Source: Micromonospora sp. WMMD812
GTDB taxonomy: Bacteria; Actinomycetota; Actinomycetes; Mycobacteriales; Micromonosporaceae
Assembly (NCBI RefSeq): GCF_027497215.1
Contig: NZ_CP114904.1
Location: forward strand, 2,046,001 to 2,110,000
Direction of reading: 5' to 3'
Length of the DNA: 64,000 bases
Shown: one piece after another, positions 44,660 through 56,604 of the stretch
Layout of the letters: the number at the start of each line of letters is the position of its first letter
Numbering within the stretch: the first letter of the stretch is position 1
Program-made: the position numbers and the translations under genes
Notes under the pieces: model-generated
Told to the model about the DNA's origin: nothing
The model's database searches: none
What the model saw: the letters and a program-made list of their open reading frames with translations, nothing else

Positions 44660-45430
44660 TCAGTCACCCACCGCCTTGAACAGCGCGGCGACCTCGGCGT
44701 TGGTGAGGCGCCGGGTCCGCCCGGAGCGCAGGTCGCCGAGCCGGATCGGCCCGATCGAGGTACGCACCAGCCGGGACACCGGGTGGCCGACCTCGCCCAG
44801 CAGGCGCCGGACGATGTGTTTGCGCCCTTCGTGCAGGGTCAGCTCCACCTGGGCGGTCCGCCCCAGGGTGTCCACCACCCGGAACGCGTCGACCTTCGCC
44901 GGGCCGTCCTCCAGCTCGACTCCTGCCATCAGCTTTTTGCCGAGGTTGCGCGGGATCGGCCCGGACACCTCGCAGAGGTACGTCTTCTGCACCCCGAAGG
45001 AGGGGTGCATCAGCCGGTGCGCCAGGGTGCCGTCGTTGGTGAGCAGCAGCAGGCCCTCGCTGTCCGCGTCGAGCCGCCCGACGTGGTAGACACGCTGCTC
45101 GACGCGGTTGCCGAGGAAGTCGGCCAGGGCGGTGCGGCCCTTCTCGTCGGCCATGGTCGAGACCACACCGCGCGGCTTGTTCATCGCCAGGTACACCAGG
45201 CGGGTGTCGGCCTGGAGCCGCTCACCGTCGACGTGGATCACGGCGGTGGTCGGGTCGACCTTGTCGCCGAGCTGCGCCACCCGCCCGTTCACGGTGACCC
45301 GGCGCCGGAAGATCAGGTCCTCGCAGGCGCGCCGGGAGCCGACGCCGGCGGCGGCGAGCACCTTCTGGAGGCGCTCGGCGCCCTCGATGGCGGGGGCGTC
45401 GGATCGGGGGGTGCGGTCATCGCGTCGCAT
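44660..45430 (-). CDS. rRNA pseudouridine synthase, RsuA/RluB family
   Basis: 256 residues. An S4 domain at the front (RLQKVLAAAGVGSRRACEDLIFRRRVTVNG) binds RNA. The catalytic motif is GRLDADSEGLLLLTNDG (about 106-122), where Asp is the nucleophile. The end contains LHEGRKHIVRRLLGEVGHPV. By similarity it forms a pseudouridine in 23S rRNA (RluB site), but specificity cannot be told from 16S RsuA with certainty. Its ATG overlaps the scpB stop by 14 bases. Confidence 0.9.
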   Translation of the reverse strand: MRRDDRTPRSDAPAIEGAERLQKVLAAAGVGSRRACEDLIFRRRVTVNGRVAQLGDKVDPTTAVIHVDGERLQADTRLVYLAMNKPRGVVSTMADEKGRTALADFLGNRVEQRVYHVGRLDADSEGLLLLTNDGTLAHRLMHPSFGVQKTYLCEVSGPIPRNLGKKLMAGVELEDGPAKVDAFRVVDTLGRTAQVELTLHEGRKHIVRRLLGEVGHPVSRLVRTSIGPIRLGDLRSGRTRRLTNAEVAALFKAVGD

Positions 45431-46439
45431 CGGTCAGCTCTTCCACGTCGTCGGGCAGGAACGGCGCGAGCGGCGGCAGCTCGTCAACCGTGTTCAGCCC
45501 CAGCTTCTCCAGGAACAGGGTGGTCGTCCGGTAGAGGAACGCGCCGCTCTCCGGTTCGGTGCCGCACTCCTCGACGAGGCCGCGGGACACCAGGGTACGG
45601 ATCACCCCGTCGCAGTTGACCCCCCGGATCGCGGAGATCCGCGACCGGGTGACCGGCTGCTTGTAGGCGACGACCGCGAGGGTCTCCAGGGCGGCCTGGG
45701 TCAGCCGGACCGACTGCCCGTCCAACACGAACCGTTCCACGTAGGTGGCGTATTCCGGCCGGGTGTAGAGACGCCAGCCACCGGCGGCGCGCCGAAGCTC
45801 GAAGCCGTGCCCGGCGGCGCGGTAGCCGGCCGCGATCTCGTCCAGCATCGCACCGACCCGCTCGGCCGGCTGCTCCAGCACCTGGGCGAGAGTCAGCTCG
45901 CTGACCGGCTCGTCCACCACCAGCAGGATCGCCTCGAGCGCGCCGCGCAGCTCGGCATCGTCGAGCTCCGGCGCGGGCTCCGGCTCCGGCAACCGCCGCC
46001 GCCCCGCCGCCCGGCCCGATGCCGCGGTCCCGGCCTCCCCCGTCTCCGCCGGCTCGGCCAGCAGCCCGCCGTCAGCCGGCGCGAGGTTCGGCGCCTGCGA
46101 GATCTTGGTACCTGGCGGCCCCTCCAGGGGCATTTCCATGCCAAGATCTGCCGACGGGTCGGCCTGATCGGGGTCCGGCTCCGGGTCCTTCGGGATCTGG
46201 TTAGGGTCGGGCGCCCCCGTTCCCAGGTCTGCGGGGGCCTCGGCCCGCGCGGCCTCGGCCTGCTCCGCGATCTCGGTGGTCTCCGGCCCGTCCAGCGGTC
46301 GCTCGGAAACCAGATCCGCGGGGGCCTCGACCGGCTCGGGTTCGGCGTTCTCCACCGGTAGCGGAGTGGGGCGCTGCCACGGCGGGACCCACGAGGCGGC
46401 CTGGTCGGCCAGGGAGTCCCGGCGCTCCTCGTTGCTCAT
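45417..46439 (-). CDS. scpB: Segregation and condensation protein B
   Basis: 340 residues from ATG 46439, with GAGGAG eight bases upstream inside the end of scpA. About the first 155 residues are acidic and proline-rich, without structure (EPEPVEAPADLVSERP and similar). The ScpB winged-helix pair follows: ELRGALEAILLVVDEPVSEL, then RPEYATYVERFVLDGQSVRL and AYKQPVTRSRISAIRGVNCD. With ScpA and SMC it forms the condensin-like complex. The long disordered front is not typical of shorter ScpB proteins. Confidence 0.9.
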   Translation of the reverse strand: MSNEERRDSLADQAASWVPPWQRPTPLPVENAEPEPVEAPADLVSERPLDGPETTEIAEQAEAARAEAPADLGTGAPDPNQIPKDPEPDPDQADPSADLGMEMPLEGPPGTKISQAPNLAPADGGLLAEPAETGEAGTAASGRAAGRRRLPEPEPAPELDDAELRGALEAILLVVDEPVSELTLAQVLEQPAERVGAMLDEIAAGYRAAGHGFELRRAAGGWRLYTRPEYATYVERFVLDGQSVRLTQAALETLAVVAYKQPVTRSRISAIRGVNCDGVIRTLVSRGLVEECGTEPESGAFLYRTTTLFLEKLGLNTVDELPPLAPFLPDDVEELTDATR

Positions 46440-46444
46440 CGCGG

Positions 46445-47479
46445 TCACTCCTCGCTCGTCCCCCCGTCCGGGTTCGCCGGTCGCTCCCCCGCCTTCCCGG
46501 CACCGGCGGCCACGTCGTCCGGCGTCTCGGCGGCCGCGTCAGCGGGCGGGGTTGCCGCCGGGGTGCTCTCCGGCTCAGCCGGGGCGCCGGCGTACTCGTC
46601 GATCTGCAGGTCGGGGCCGCCCTCGGCGGGGCCGGTCCAGCGTACGGTCAGCTCCTCCAGGGCCTGCTCCTGGACGAAGGCCACCAGGCCCTCCCGGTAG
46701 AGCTCCAGCAGCGCCAGGAACCGGGCCACCACCTCGAGGGTGGCCTCGCAGTCGGCGCAGAGCAGCGAGAAGGTCGCGATGCCGGCTCGGCGCAGCCGGT
46801 CGGTGATGATCGTGGCGTGCTCGCGGACGCTGACCCGGACCAGGTGCACGTGGGCGATGGACACCTCGGGCACCGGCTTCGGGGTGAGCGCCCTCAGCGC
46901 GAGCTTAAGCAGCCGCGCCGGGCCGATGCCGAGCACCAGGTCGGGCAGCGCCTCGGCGTACCGGGGCTCCAGGGTGACGGCGCGCGGATAGCGCCGGCCG
47001 CCGACCGCCTCCAGTTCGGCGATGTGCGCGGCGGCCTCCTTGTACGCCTTGTACTGCAGCAGCCGGGCGAAGAGCAGGTCCCGCGCCTCGAGCAGGGCGA
47101 GATCCTCCTCGTCCTCCACCTCGGCGGCGGGCAGCAGCCGGGCCGCCTTCAGGTCGAGCAGGGTGGCGGCGATCAGCAGGAACTCGCTCGCCTCGTCCAG
47201 GTCCCACTGGTCGCCCATCGCCCGGATGTAGGCGATGAACTCGTCGGTTACCCGGTGCAGCGCCACCTCGGTGACGTCCAGCTTGTGCTTGCCGATCAGC
47301 TGGAGCAGCAGGTCGAACGGGCCGGTGAAGTTCGCGAGCCGGACGGTGAAGCCGGTCGTCTCCTCGACGGTGGCCCCGTCGGCGGGCGCCACTCCGTCGA
47401 CCTCGGCGGCCAGCTCGGCGGCGGTCGCGGGATCAGCGGCGCCGTGCGGCGCGAGCGGATCGAGGGACGGTGCGGTCAC
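46445..47479 (-). CDS. scpA: Segregation and condensation protein A
   Basis: 344 residues from GTG 47479; a GTG at 47497 is an alternative and neither has a strong ribosome binding site. The kleisin signature FTVRLANFTGPFDLLLQLIG is at about 50-69, then LDEASEFLLIAATLLDLKAA, and near the C-terminus LALLELYREGLVAFVQEQAL. It bridges the SMC heads with ScpB, whose gene starts five bases after the stop. An acidic/proline tail of about 60 residues is present. The gene is 41 bases from parA. Confidence 0.93.
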   Translation of the reverse strand: MTAPSLDPLAPHGAADPATAAELAAEVDGVAPADGATVEETTGFTVRLANFTGPFDLLLQLIGKHKLDVTEVALHRVTDEFIAYIRAMGDQWDLDEASEFLLIAATLLDLKAARLLPAAEVEDEEDLALLEARDLLFARLLQYKAYKEAAAHIAELEAVGGRRYPRAVTLEPRYAEALPDLVLGIGPARLLKLALRALTPKPVPEVSIAHVHLVRVSVREHATIITDRLRRAGIATFSLLCADCEATLEVVARFLALLELYREGLVAFVQEQALEELTVRWTGPAEGGPDLQIDEYAGAPAEPESTPAATPPADAAAETPDDVAAGAGKAGERPANPDGGTSEE

Positions 47480-47520
47480 CGGAAAACCGTAGTCCACGAC
47501 CCGGACATCCGGCGTTCGGC

Positions 47521-48444
47521 CTACCGCTCGGTCTGGGCGGCGATCACTTCGCGGGCCAGCTGCCGGTAGTTGCGTGCCCCGGACGAGGCCGGGTCGAGCG
47601 TGGTGATCGGGGCGCCGGCGACGGTGGACTCGGGGAACTTGACCGTCTTGGTGATGACCGTCTGGTAGACCTTGTCGCCGAACGCCTCCACCACCCGCTG
47701 GAGCACCTGGCGGCAGTGGGTGGTGCGGCTGTCGTACATGGTGGCGAGGATGCCCTCGAGTTCCAGGTCGAAGTTGAGCCGCTCGCGGACCTTGTCGATG
47801 GTGTCCAGCAGCAGCGCCACCCCGCGGAGGCTGAAGAACTCGCACTCCAGCGGGATGAGCACGCCGTGCGCGACGGTCAGCGCGTTGATCGCCAGCAGGC
47901 CCAGCGAGGGCTGGCAGTCGATCAGGATGAAGTCGTACTCCTTGCGGATCGACCGCAGCACCCGGGCCAGGGCCATCTCCCGGGCCACCTCGTTGACCAG
48001 CTGGATCTCGGCGGCGGAGAGGTCGATGTTGGCCGGCAGCAGGTGCAGGCCCGCCACGTCCGTCTTGATCAGGACGTCCTCGGCGGTGATGTCGTCCTGC
48101 ATGAGCAGGTTGTAGACCGACAGGTCGAGGTTGTGCGGGTTGACCCCCAGCCCGACCGAGAGCGCGCCCTGCGGGTCGAAGTCGACCAGCAGCACCTTGC
48201 GGCCGTATTCGGCGAGCGCGGCGCCCAGGTTGATCGTGGTGGTGGTCTTGCCGACGCCACCCTTCTGGTTCGCCATCGCGATGATCCGGGCCGGCCCGTG
48301 CCGGTCGGTGGGCATCGGCTCGGGGATGGGCTTGCGCATCGTGTAGGCGGCCGGGTCGGCCGGGCCGAGGTCGTTGCCGAGCGCGGCCTGCTGCTCACGG
48401 AGCTCCGACGTCCAGGTCTCGGCACGGTCACCGTTGCCAGCCAT
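47521..48444 (-). CDS. parA: Chromosome partitioning ATPase ParA/Soj
   Basis: 307 residues from ATG 48444. After a disordered lead of about 50 residues comes the deviant Walker A MANQKGGVGKTTTTINLGAA (about 57-76), then VDFDPQGALSVGLG, IDCQPSLGLLAINAL and the C-terminal TVITKTVKFPESTVAGAPIT. It is the ATPase that moves ParB-parS complexes or relatives. This copy lies beside scpA-scpB and xerD, not beside parB, as in other actinomycetes, so it may be a second ParA-like protein. Confidence 0.93.
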   Translation of the reverse strand: MAGNGDRAETWTSELREQQAALGNDLGPADPAAYTMRKPIPEPMPTDRHGPARIIAMANQKGGVGKTTTTINLGAALAEYGRKVLLVDFDPQGALSVGLGVNPHNLDLSVYNLLMQDDITAEDVLIKTDVAGLHLLPANIDLSAAEIQLVNEVAREMALARVLRSIRKEYDFILIDCQPSLGLLAINALTVAHGVLIPLECEFFSLRGVALLLDTIDKVRERLNFDLELEGILATMYDSRTTHCRQVLQRVVEAFGDKVYQTVITKTVKFPESTVAGAPITTLDPASSGARNYRQLAREVIAAQTER

Positions 48445-48789
48445 GTCCTCGTTGCCCCCTCCCGACGACCACCCGGCGTCGGAGCCGTCCGACGTCCTTC
48501 GCGGCGCCGCTGCGTACCCCGGTTGCCAGGCCCCCAGGAGGTCCGCGCCGATGCCGACTGTACGCCACCGATCAGCAGGCGGTTCGCTAGCCGCTCGGCG
48601 TGTCGGCGACCACCCGCTGTGGGCCGGCTACGCCGAGGCCGACGGCGCCAAGGCCAGCGGCGCCGAGGCCGACGACGCCGAGTCCAGCGGCGCCGATTCC
48701 AGCGTCGCCACGGCCGACGGCGCCCTGGCGACGACGCCGCGGCCGACGGCGATCAGCCCGACGAGCCGGGGGCGGCGCCGGGGCGCGGG
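48445..48789. repeat. parA-xerD intergenic stretch with imperfect direct repeats
   Basis: This 345-base gap has no convincing gene. At about 48630-48740 a unit of about 30 bases recurs with changes (GCCGAGGCCGACGGCGCCAA and relatives). On either strand it would encode Ala/Gly-rich low-complexity sequence. It probably also holds the parA promoter near its left end. Nothing else is seen. Confidence 0.4.
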
Positions 48790-49749
48790 TCAGCCGCGGG
48801 CGCGGGGGTGCGCGGTGGCGTACACCTCGCGCAGCCGCTCGACCGTGACCAGCGTGTACACCTGCGTGGTGGTCACCGAGGCGTGCCCGAGCAGCTCCTG
48901 CACCACCCGGACGTCGGCGCCGCCGTCGAGCAGGTGCGTGGCGTACGAGTGGCGCAGTGTGTGCGGGGACACCGCATTGGGCCCCTCGATGGGCAGGCGG
49001 GCCCGCTCGGCGGCCCGGCGCAGGATGGTCCAGGCGCCCTGCCGGGACAGCGCGCCGCCACGGGCGTTGAGGAACACCGCCGGGGTGCCCCGGCCGGCGG
49101 CCGCCAGCCCGGGGCGGGCCCGGACCAGGTACGCGCGCAGCGCCTCGACGGCGTACCCGCCGATCGGCACGAGTCGGGAGCGGCCGCCCTTGCCGTGCAG
49201 CAGCACGGTCCCCTCGGCCGAGTCCACATCGTCCACCGCGGCGCCGACCGCCTCGGAGATGCGCGCCCCGGTGCCGTACAGGAACTCCAGCAGCGCCCGG
49301 TCCCGCAGCGCGAGCGGCGCGCCCTCGCCGGTCGCGGTGACCGGGCCGGCGGTCTCCAGCAGCCGCACCACCTCGTCGACCGGCAGCGCCCGGGGCAGGC
49401 GGCGTGGCGGCGTCGGCGGGCGCACGTCCCGGCTCGGGTCGGCGCCGGCCAGTCCCTCGCGCAGCGCGAAGCGGTGCAGGCCGCGCACCGCGCTGGCGGC
49501 CCGGGCCGCCGAGGAGACGGCCAGCGGCGGATGCCCCTCGTCGCCGGCGCGCAGCCGGGCCAGGTGCGACTCGACGACGCCGGCGCCGACCGACGCCAGG
49601 TCGGCGATGCCGGCGTCGACCAGGGTGGTGAGGTAGCGGTCCAGGTCCCGACGGTACGAGGCGAGCGTGTTCGACGACAGGCCACGTTCGACCGTCAGGT
49701 GGTCCAGGTAGCCGCGCACGGCACGGCGCAGGGCCGGCGCGGGCTCCAC
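48790..49749 (-). CDS. xerD: Site-specific tyrosine recombinase XerD-like
   Basis: 319 residues from GTG 49749; a rare CTG at 49782 is possible. The SAM-like N-domain is [20 protein letters not shown] (about 8-27). The catalytic arginine is in [13 protein letters not shown], the second pair in [20 protein letters not shown], and the end has [20 protein letters not shown] with the tyrosine nucleophile. It resolves chromosome dimers at dif with XerC. It lies 44 bases after ald on the same strand. Confidence 0.92.
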   Translation of the reverse strand: MEPAPALRRAVRGYLDHLTVERGLSSNTLASYRRDLDRYLTTLVDAGIADLASVGAGVVESHLARLRAGDEGHPPLAVSSAARAASAVRGLHRFALREGLAGADPSRDVRPPTPPRRLPRALPVDEVVRLLETAGPVTATGEGAPLALRDRALLEFLYGTGARISEAVGAAVDDVDSAEGTVLLHGKGGRSRLVPIGGYAVEALRAYLVRARPGLAAAGRGTPAVFLNARGGALSRQGAWTILRRAAERARLPIEGPNAVSPHTLRHSYATHLLDGGADVRVVQELLGHASVTTTQVYTLVTVERLREVYATAHPRARG

Positions 49750-49793
49750 GCCCGTGCCGGCCCCGTCGGATGGTCCGGTCAGCCCGCCGCCCC

Positions 49794-50909
49794 TCAGGCC
49801 AGTACGTCGGCCAGCGGGAGGACGGTCATGCCGTGCGCCTCGGCGACCGGGCCGTAGGTGACCTGGCCGGCGTGGGTGTTCAGGCCCAACGCCAGCGCCG
49901 GGTCGCGGCGCAGCGCCTCGCGCCAGCCCTGGTTCGCCAGCTCCAGCGCGTACGGCAGGGTGACGTTGGTCAGCGCGTGGGTGCTGGTGTTCGGCACCGC
50001 GCCCGGCATGTTCGCCACGCAGTAGAAGATCGACTCGTGCACCTTGTAGACCGGGTCGGCGTGCGTGGTGGGGCGCGAGTCCTCGAAGCAGCCGCCCTGG
50101 TCGATGGCGATGTCGACGAGCACGCTGCCCGGCTTCATCCGGGACACCAGCTCGTTGGAGATGAGCTTGGGCGCCTTCGCGCCGGGCACTAGCACCGCGC
50201 CGATGACCAGGTCCGCGTCGAGCACGGCCCGCTCGATCTCGTACGCGTTGGACGCGACGGTCTGCAGGTGGCCCCGGTAGATGGCGTCGGCCTGACGCAG
50301 CCGGGCGACGTTCTTGTCCAGCAGCAGCACCTCGGACTGCAGTCCGAGCGCGATGGCGGCGGCGTTCATGCCGGAGACGCCGGCGCCGATGACCACGGTC
50401 TTGGCCGCGTACACGCCGGAGACGCCGCCGGGCAGCACGCCCCGGCCACCCCCGGTGCGCATCATGTAGAACGCGCCCACCTGCGGGGCGAGCCGGCCGG
50501 CCACCTCGGACATCGGGGCGAGCAGCGGCAGGGAGCGGTCGGGCAGCTCGACGGTCTCGTACGCGATGCCGGTGACCTTGCGGTCGACCAGCGCGTCGGT
50601 GCACTCCTTCGAGGCGGCCAGGTGCAGATACGTGAAGAGCACCTGCCCCTCGCGCATCCGGTGGTACTCCTCGGCGATCGGCTCCTTGACCTTGAGCACC
50701 AGATCGGCGGCGTCCCAGACCTCGTCGGCGGTCGCCAGGATCTTCGCGCCGGCGGCGGCGAACTCGTCGTCGGTGATGCTCGAGCCGACGCCCGCACCGG
50801 CCTCGACGAAGACCTCGTGGCCGTGGCGGGTGAACTCGTTGACGCCCGCCGGCGTGATCGCCACGCGGTACTCGTGGTTCTTGACCTCGCGTGGGATTCC
50901 GACCTTCAC
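49794..50909 (-). CDS. ald: Alanine dehydrogenase
   Basis: 371 residues, the usual length. It interconverts L-alanine and pyruvate plus ammonia with NAD. The front has [20 protein letters not shown] with substrate-binding Arg15, then [13 protein letters not shown] (Lys). The nucleotide fold is [20 protein letters not shown] (about 171-190), and [20 protein letters not shown] is the late motif. The gene faces away from the TM2 gene over a 292-base gap that would hold its promoter. It is read with xerD downstream. Confidence 0.97.
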   Translation of the reverse strand: MKVGIPREVKNHEYRVAITPAGVNEFTRHGHEVFVEAGAGVGSSITDDEFAAAGAKILATADEVWDAADLVLKVKEPIAEEYHRMREGQVLFTYLHLAASKECTDALVDRKVTGIAYETVELPDRSLPLLAPMSEVAGRLAPQVGAFYMMRTGGGRGVLPGGVSGVYAAKTVVIGAGVSGMNAAAIALGLQSEVLLLDKNVARLRQADAIYRGHLQTVASNAYEIERAVLDADLVIGAVLVPGAKAPKLISNELVSRMKPGSVLVDIAIDQGGCFEDSRPTTHADPVYKVHESIFYCVANMPGAVPNTSTHALTNVTLPYALELANQGWREALRRDPALALGLNTHAGQVTYGPVAEAHGMTVLPLADVLA

Positions 50910-51201
50910 GATGCAGACACCTTTCTCCGGGGCCGCTCACCCCCGAATGCGCGGTGCGCGACGGCCCCGTTGCCGCCGCGGTCCACCGGTCCCGCCGGCG
51001 GCAGTCTAGGCGCGTGGCCGGCCCGGGAGGGCCAGCACTGTGACATCCGGTGCCGGCACGCACTGACGGTGTGTCAGGTGTCGAGCCGGGCCGCCCGGTG
51101 GGGCGTCGCCTCAGCCGTCAGGACAGTGTTCGTCCATTATCGTCCCACTCTCCGGGTGCCGCTGCGGACAGGACGCGAGTCGATCTATATGGTGTCGCGT
51201 C

Positions 51202-51459
51202 ATGACCACTCCTCCTTACCAGCCCGGGTACCCCCAGGGCGTTTCTGACAAGAGCAAGGTCGTCGCGGGCATCCTGGGCATTCTGCTCGGATTCTTCGGT
51301 GCCGGCCGGTTCTACATGGGCCACACCAAGATCGGCGTGCTGCAGCTCGTCGTGAGCGTGTGCACTTTCGGCCTCGGCAGCCTCTGGGGCCTCATCGACG
51401 GCATCCTGATCCTGGTGAACGGCGGCGTCGACGGGCAGGGCCGCCCGCTGCGCGACTGA
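51202..51459 (+). CDS. TM2 domain membrane protein
   Basis: 85 residues. A short proline/tyrosine-rich front (MTTPPYQPGYPQ) is followed by the TM2 module: two membrane helices VVAGILGILLGFFGAGRFYM and IGVLQLVVSVCTFGLGSLWG joined by a turn with HTK, then a DG (IDGILILVNG). TM2 proteins are small membrane proteins without assigned function. It is the only plus-strand gene in this block, and the hairpin 51470-51506 ends it. Confidence 0.88.
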   Translation: MTTPPYQPGYPQGVSDKSKVVAGILGILLGFFGAGRFYMGHTKIGVLQLVVSVCTFGLGSLWGLIDGILILVNGGVDGQGRPLRD

Positions 51460-51469
51460 CGCGGACAAC

Positions 51470-51506
51470 GAGAAGGGCCGTGCGGCAAAGCCGCACGGCC
51501 CTTCTC
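51470..51506. terminator. Bidirectional terminator between TM2 and NUDIX genes
   Basis: A perfect 17-base inverted repeat (GAGAAGGGCCGTGCGGC and its complement) with loop AAA, followed by TCTCTCTC. It lies 11 bases after the TM2 stop and 77 bases from the convergent NUDIX stop, so it can serve both. Confidence 0.85.
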
Positions 51507-51582
51507 TCTCTCGTCGACCGGGTGCGCCGGTCGCGCCACAGCCGGTCAGGCCGGATCCACCGCCGCGACGGCGGCGCCGGGC

Positions 51583-53972
<2,390 letters not shown>

Positions 53973-54084
53973 TCAGCAAAATGATCACGCGATCCACGGG
54001 ATTCCAGAGTAACACCACCACGGAGGGCGTACGCAGCCCGCACCCAGGTCACGCCCGGCGTGCCGTGCGGTGGTGAACCCTCGG

Positions 54085-56604
54085 TCAGGGCGCGGTGACC
54101 TGACGCGACGGCCGCGCGGCCTGACGCGGCGCCGGGGGCCGATCCGCGTCCGCCGCGGAATGCTCGGGGTCCGGCGCAGCGGTCCGATCCGGGTCCGCGG
54201 TCACCGCGGAGTCCTCGGGATCCGGCGCGGCGGGGCTCGGGTCCGGGGCCACGGCGGCCGGGCCGTCCGGCCGGTCGGCGGCGCGCCCGGCGTTCGTGGC
54301 GTCCTCGGCCGGGTCGGCGGTCGGCCGCCGGGGCGCCGTGCCGCCGGGGGCGGCCGGGAGGGTGTCCCCGGCCACGACGCTCGCGCCGGACGGCCCTCCC
54401 CCGCCGGTCGGGCCGTCGCCCCCACCGCCGGTGCCGCCCTCGCCGGTGGCGCCCGGCCCGTCGTCGCCGGCCACCCCGGAGCCGTCGCCGCGCGGGCGGC
54501 CGGCGGCGGGCAGCGTCCGGTCGGCGGAGTGGTCGAGCACCCGGAGCGAGGCCAGCGCGGCCATCGGCACCACCACGGCGACGGCGGCACCCGCCACATC
54601 CAGCGCGGAACCGCCGAGCACGCCGCCGATGACCGCCGCCACGGCGGTGCCGCCGATCGCGGCCCGGATCGCCGGATAGATGCCGAACAGCCGCATGAGC
54701 CCGCCCCAGGGCTGCAACAGGGCGAACCACACCAGCAGCGCGCCGGCCAGGGCCAGCAGGGTCAGCGGACTGTTCACGAGGGTGTCGAAGTTGGCCGTGC
54801 TGGAGCGGTGCAGGGTGAGCCCGCCGGTGCCGTCGCCGAGCGCGGCCAGGAACCGGCCCAGGCTGCCCCGCTCAACGGGCGGGCGGCGCACGTCCACCAC
54901 CGCGAAACCGATCGTGACGGCGAGCGCCGCCATCGTCGCCCAGGCCAGCCGGCTGACCGTCAGCCAGCCACCGGCGCTGATCGCCGCGGCCACGCTCAGC
55001 CCGGCGGTGAGCGCGATCGCGCCGATCGGGTCGGCGCCCAGGTACGGACTGCCCACGATCACCACGGCGACACCGCCGACCGCGACCATGACCGCCGGCC
55101 GCCAGCCCCGCGGCAGCTGCTGCCCGAGCCAGCCCGCGCTCAGCAGGGCGCCGGCCAGGAACACCCCGAGCCCCACGGTGCCCAGGCCGGCGTACCGGCC
55201 GCCCTCCTGGGCGGCGTAGCCGACCACGCCGTTGAGCTGCAGCCGGGAACCGGTCAGCACGTCCAGGCCGACGGTCAGCGTGGTCAGCCCGGCGACCGCG
55301 CCGAGCGGCCCGAGGGTGTTGGCGTACCCGGGCGCGAGCCGGACCACGGCCGTGCCGGCCAGCACCAGCAGGGCCGTCACCCCGGCGAAGCTCCAGCCCG
55401 GCCGTTCGGCCCGCCACCAGGGCGCCACGTCGGCGAGCAGGGCGGCGGGCACCGCCAGAGCGGCGGCGACGAGCAGCAGCTCGACGGTCGCCGTCACCCG
55501 GCGGGAGACCGGCTGCGGCCCGTACGGGCCAGCGTGCCGGCGCGCCCGGCGCAGCAGGGGGAGGACCGCGACGGCGAGGACAATCTGGGCCCCGGCGAGC
55601 AGGGTGAAGAACCAGCCCGCCACGGTCCGCTGGGCGGCGGCCTCGCGGTCCGCGTCGGCCGGCCGGGCGATCGCGGCGGACAGCTCGGCGGAGCGCCCCG
55701 CCACCGAGACCGCCGGGCGGCCGAGGAAGAGCCGATCCGGCATCGGCCGGCCCAGCGCGGCGAGCGCGGTCGGCGCCAGGTCGACCAGCTGCAGGTAGCC
55801 GTCCCGGCCGGTGCTCGCCGACGTCAGCCAGCCCTGCTCCCAGCCCGGACCCTCGGCCACGGCCACGTGCAGCCGGGCCGTCTCGTCGGTGTCGGAGATC
55901 CCCGCCACGAGCACCAGCGAGCGCGGTGGCCGGGCGGCGAGCACCCGGGCCAGTTGGGCGTCGGCCTGTCGCGCGGCGGCCGCCCGGTCCGCCGTCGTGG
56001 CGCCGTCGACGGTGCCCAGGTCGACGATGCTGAGCACGCAGGACCCGAGCAGCCCGGCGGGGTCGGCGGGCAGCGCCGCGGCGTACCGGTCCACCCGGCC
56101 GAACGGCCGGGCGGCGGCAACGGCCGCGCCGGGGCCGACCGCCACCGAGCAGCGCACCGACTCGGACAGCGACCCGGGCATGGTGTCCCACGGCAGCTGT
56201 TCCTGGTTGTAGTGGACCACGCTCTCCTGGTCGGGCAGGTTGGCGCCGATGCCGTCGGGCTGCTCCACGCTCACCGGCGCCGCCGGGCAACCGTCGGCCT
56301 GCCGGCTGCCGTTCCACGCGGCGAAGCTGCCCGCGCCCAGCGTCAGCCAACCGTCGACCGGGCAGGTGGGCCGGTGCGCGGAGCGGACCGACAGCGAACC
56401 GATGGAGCCCCGCTCGGCCATCCGCCACAGCGTCGGAGTGGTCTGCGGGTCCACGTCCTCCCAGCGCAGCCCGGCGACGCCGGCGACCACCACGAAATCG
56501 GCGGTGCGGTGCGGCGTGCCGCGATCGGGGCGCGCCGCCAGCGCGGCGATGCCGAGCGCGACCACCACCAGGGTAAGCAGGGCGGGAACCAGTCGGCGCA
56601 GCAT
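54085..56604 (-). CDS. Large membrane protein with alkaline-phosphatase-like external domain
   Basis: 839 residues from ATG 56604, overlapping the GT4 stop as TGATG. One signal-anchor helix is followed by an external domain of about 300 residues (VVVAGVAGLRWEDVDPQTTP, CPVDGWLTLGAGSF, LVLVAGISDTDETARLHVAV) with the general look of phosphodiesterase/AP-fold proteins, although the metal ligands are not clear. About eleven membrane helices follow, then a disordered proline/glycine tail of about 170 residues. It is probably a cell-envelope enzyme in the steA-murJ cluster. The substrate is unknown. Confidence 0.7.
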   Translation of the reverse strand: MLRRLVPALLTLVVVALGIAALAARPDRGTPHRTADFVVVAGVAGLRWEDVDPQTTPTLWRMAERGSIGSLSVRSAHRPTCPVDGWLTLGAGSFAAWNGSRQADGCPAAPVSVEQPDGIGANLPDQESVVHYNQEQLPWDTMPGSLSESVRCSVAVGPGAAVAAARPFGRVDRYAAALPADPAGLLGSCVLSIVDLGTVDGATTADRAAAARQADAQLARVLAARPPRSLVLVAGISDTDETARLHVAVAEGPGWEQGWLTSASTGRDGYLQLVDLAPTALAALGRPMPDRLFLGRPAVSVAGRSAELSAAIARPADADREAAAQRTVAGWFFTLLAGAQIVLAVAVLPLLRRARRHAGPYGPQPVSRRVTATVELLLVAAALAVPAALLADVAPWWRAERPGWSFAGVTALLVLAGTAVVRLAPGYANTLGPLGAVAGLTTLTVGLDVLTGSRLQLNGVVGYAAQEGGRYAGLGTVGLGVFLAGALLSAGWLGQQLPRGWRPAVMVAVGGVAVVIVGSPYLGADPIGAIALTAGLSVAAAISAGGWLTVSRLAWATMAALAVTIGFAVVDVRRPPVERGSLGRFLAALGDGTGGLTLHRSSTANFDTLVNSPLTLLALAGALLVWFALLQPWGGLMRLFGIYPAIRAAIGGTAVAAVIGGVLGGSALDVAGAAVAVVVPMAALASLRVLDHSADRTLPAAGRPRGDGSGVAGDDGPGATGEGGTGGGGDGPTGGGGPSGASVVAGDTLPAAPGGTAPRRPTADPAEDATNAGRAADRPDGPAAVAPDPSPAAPDPEDSAVTADPDRTAAPDPEHSAADADRPPAPRQAARPSRQVTAP

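Noticed and set aside
48630..48740. CRISPR array
   Set aside because: Units are contiguous, of variable length and imperfect, with no distinct spacers and no cas genes in the window.
48790..51063. One long minus-strand frame joining xerD with sequence opposite or out of frame to ald
   Set aside because: Alanine dehydrogenase is complete in another frame at 49794-50909. Only the part from 49749 down matches XerD.
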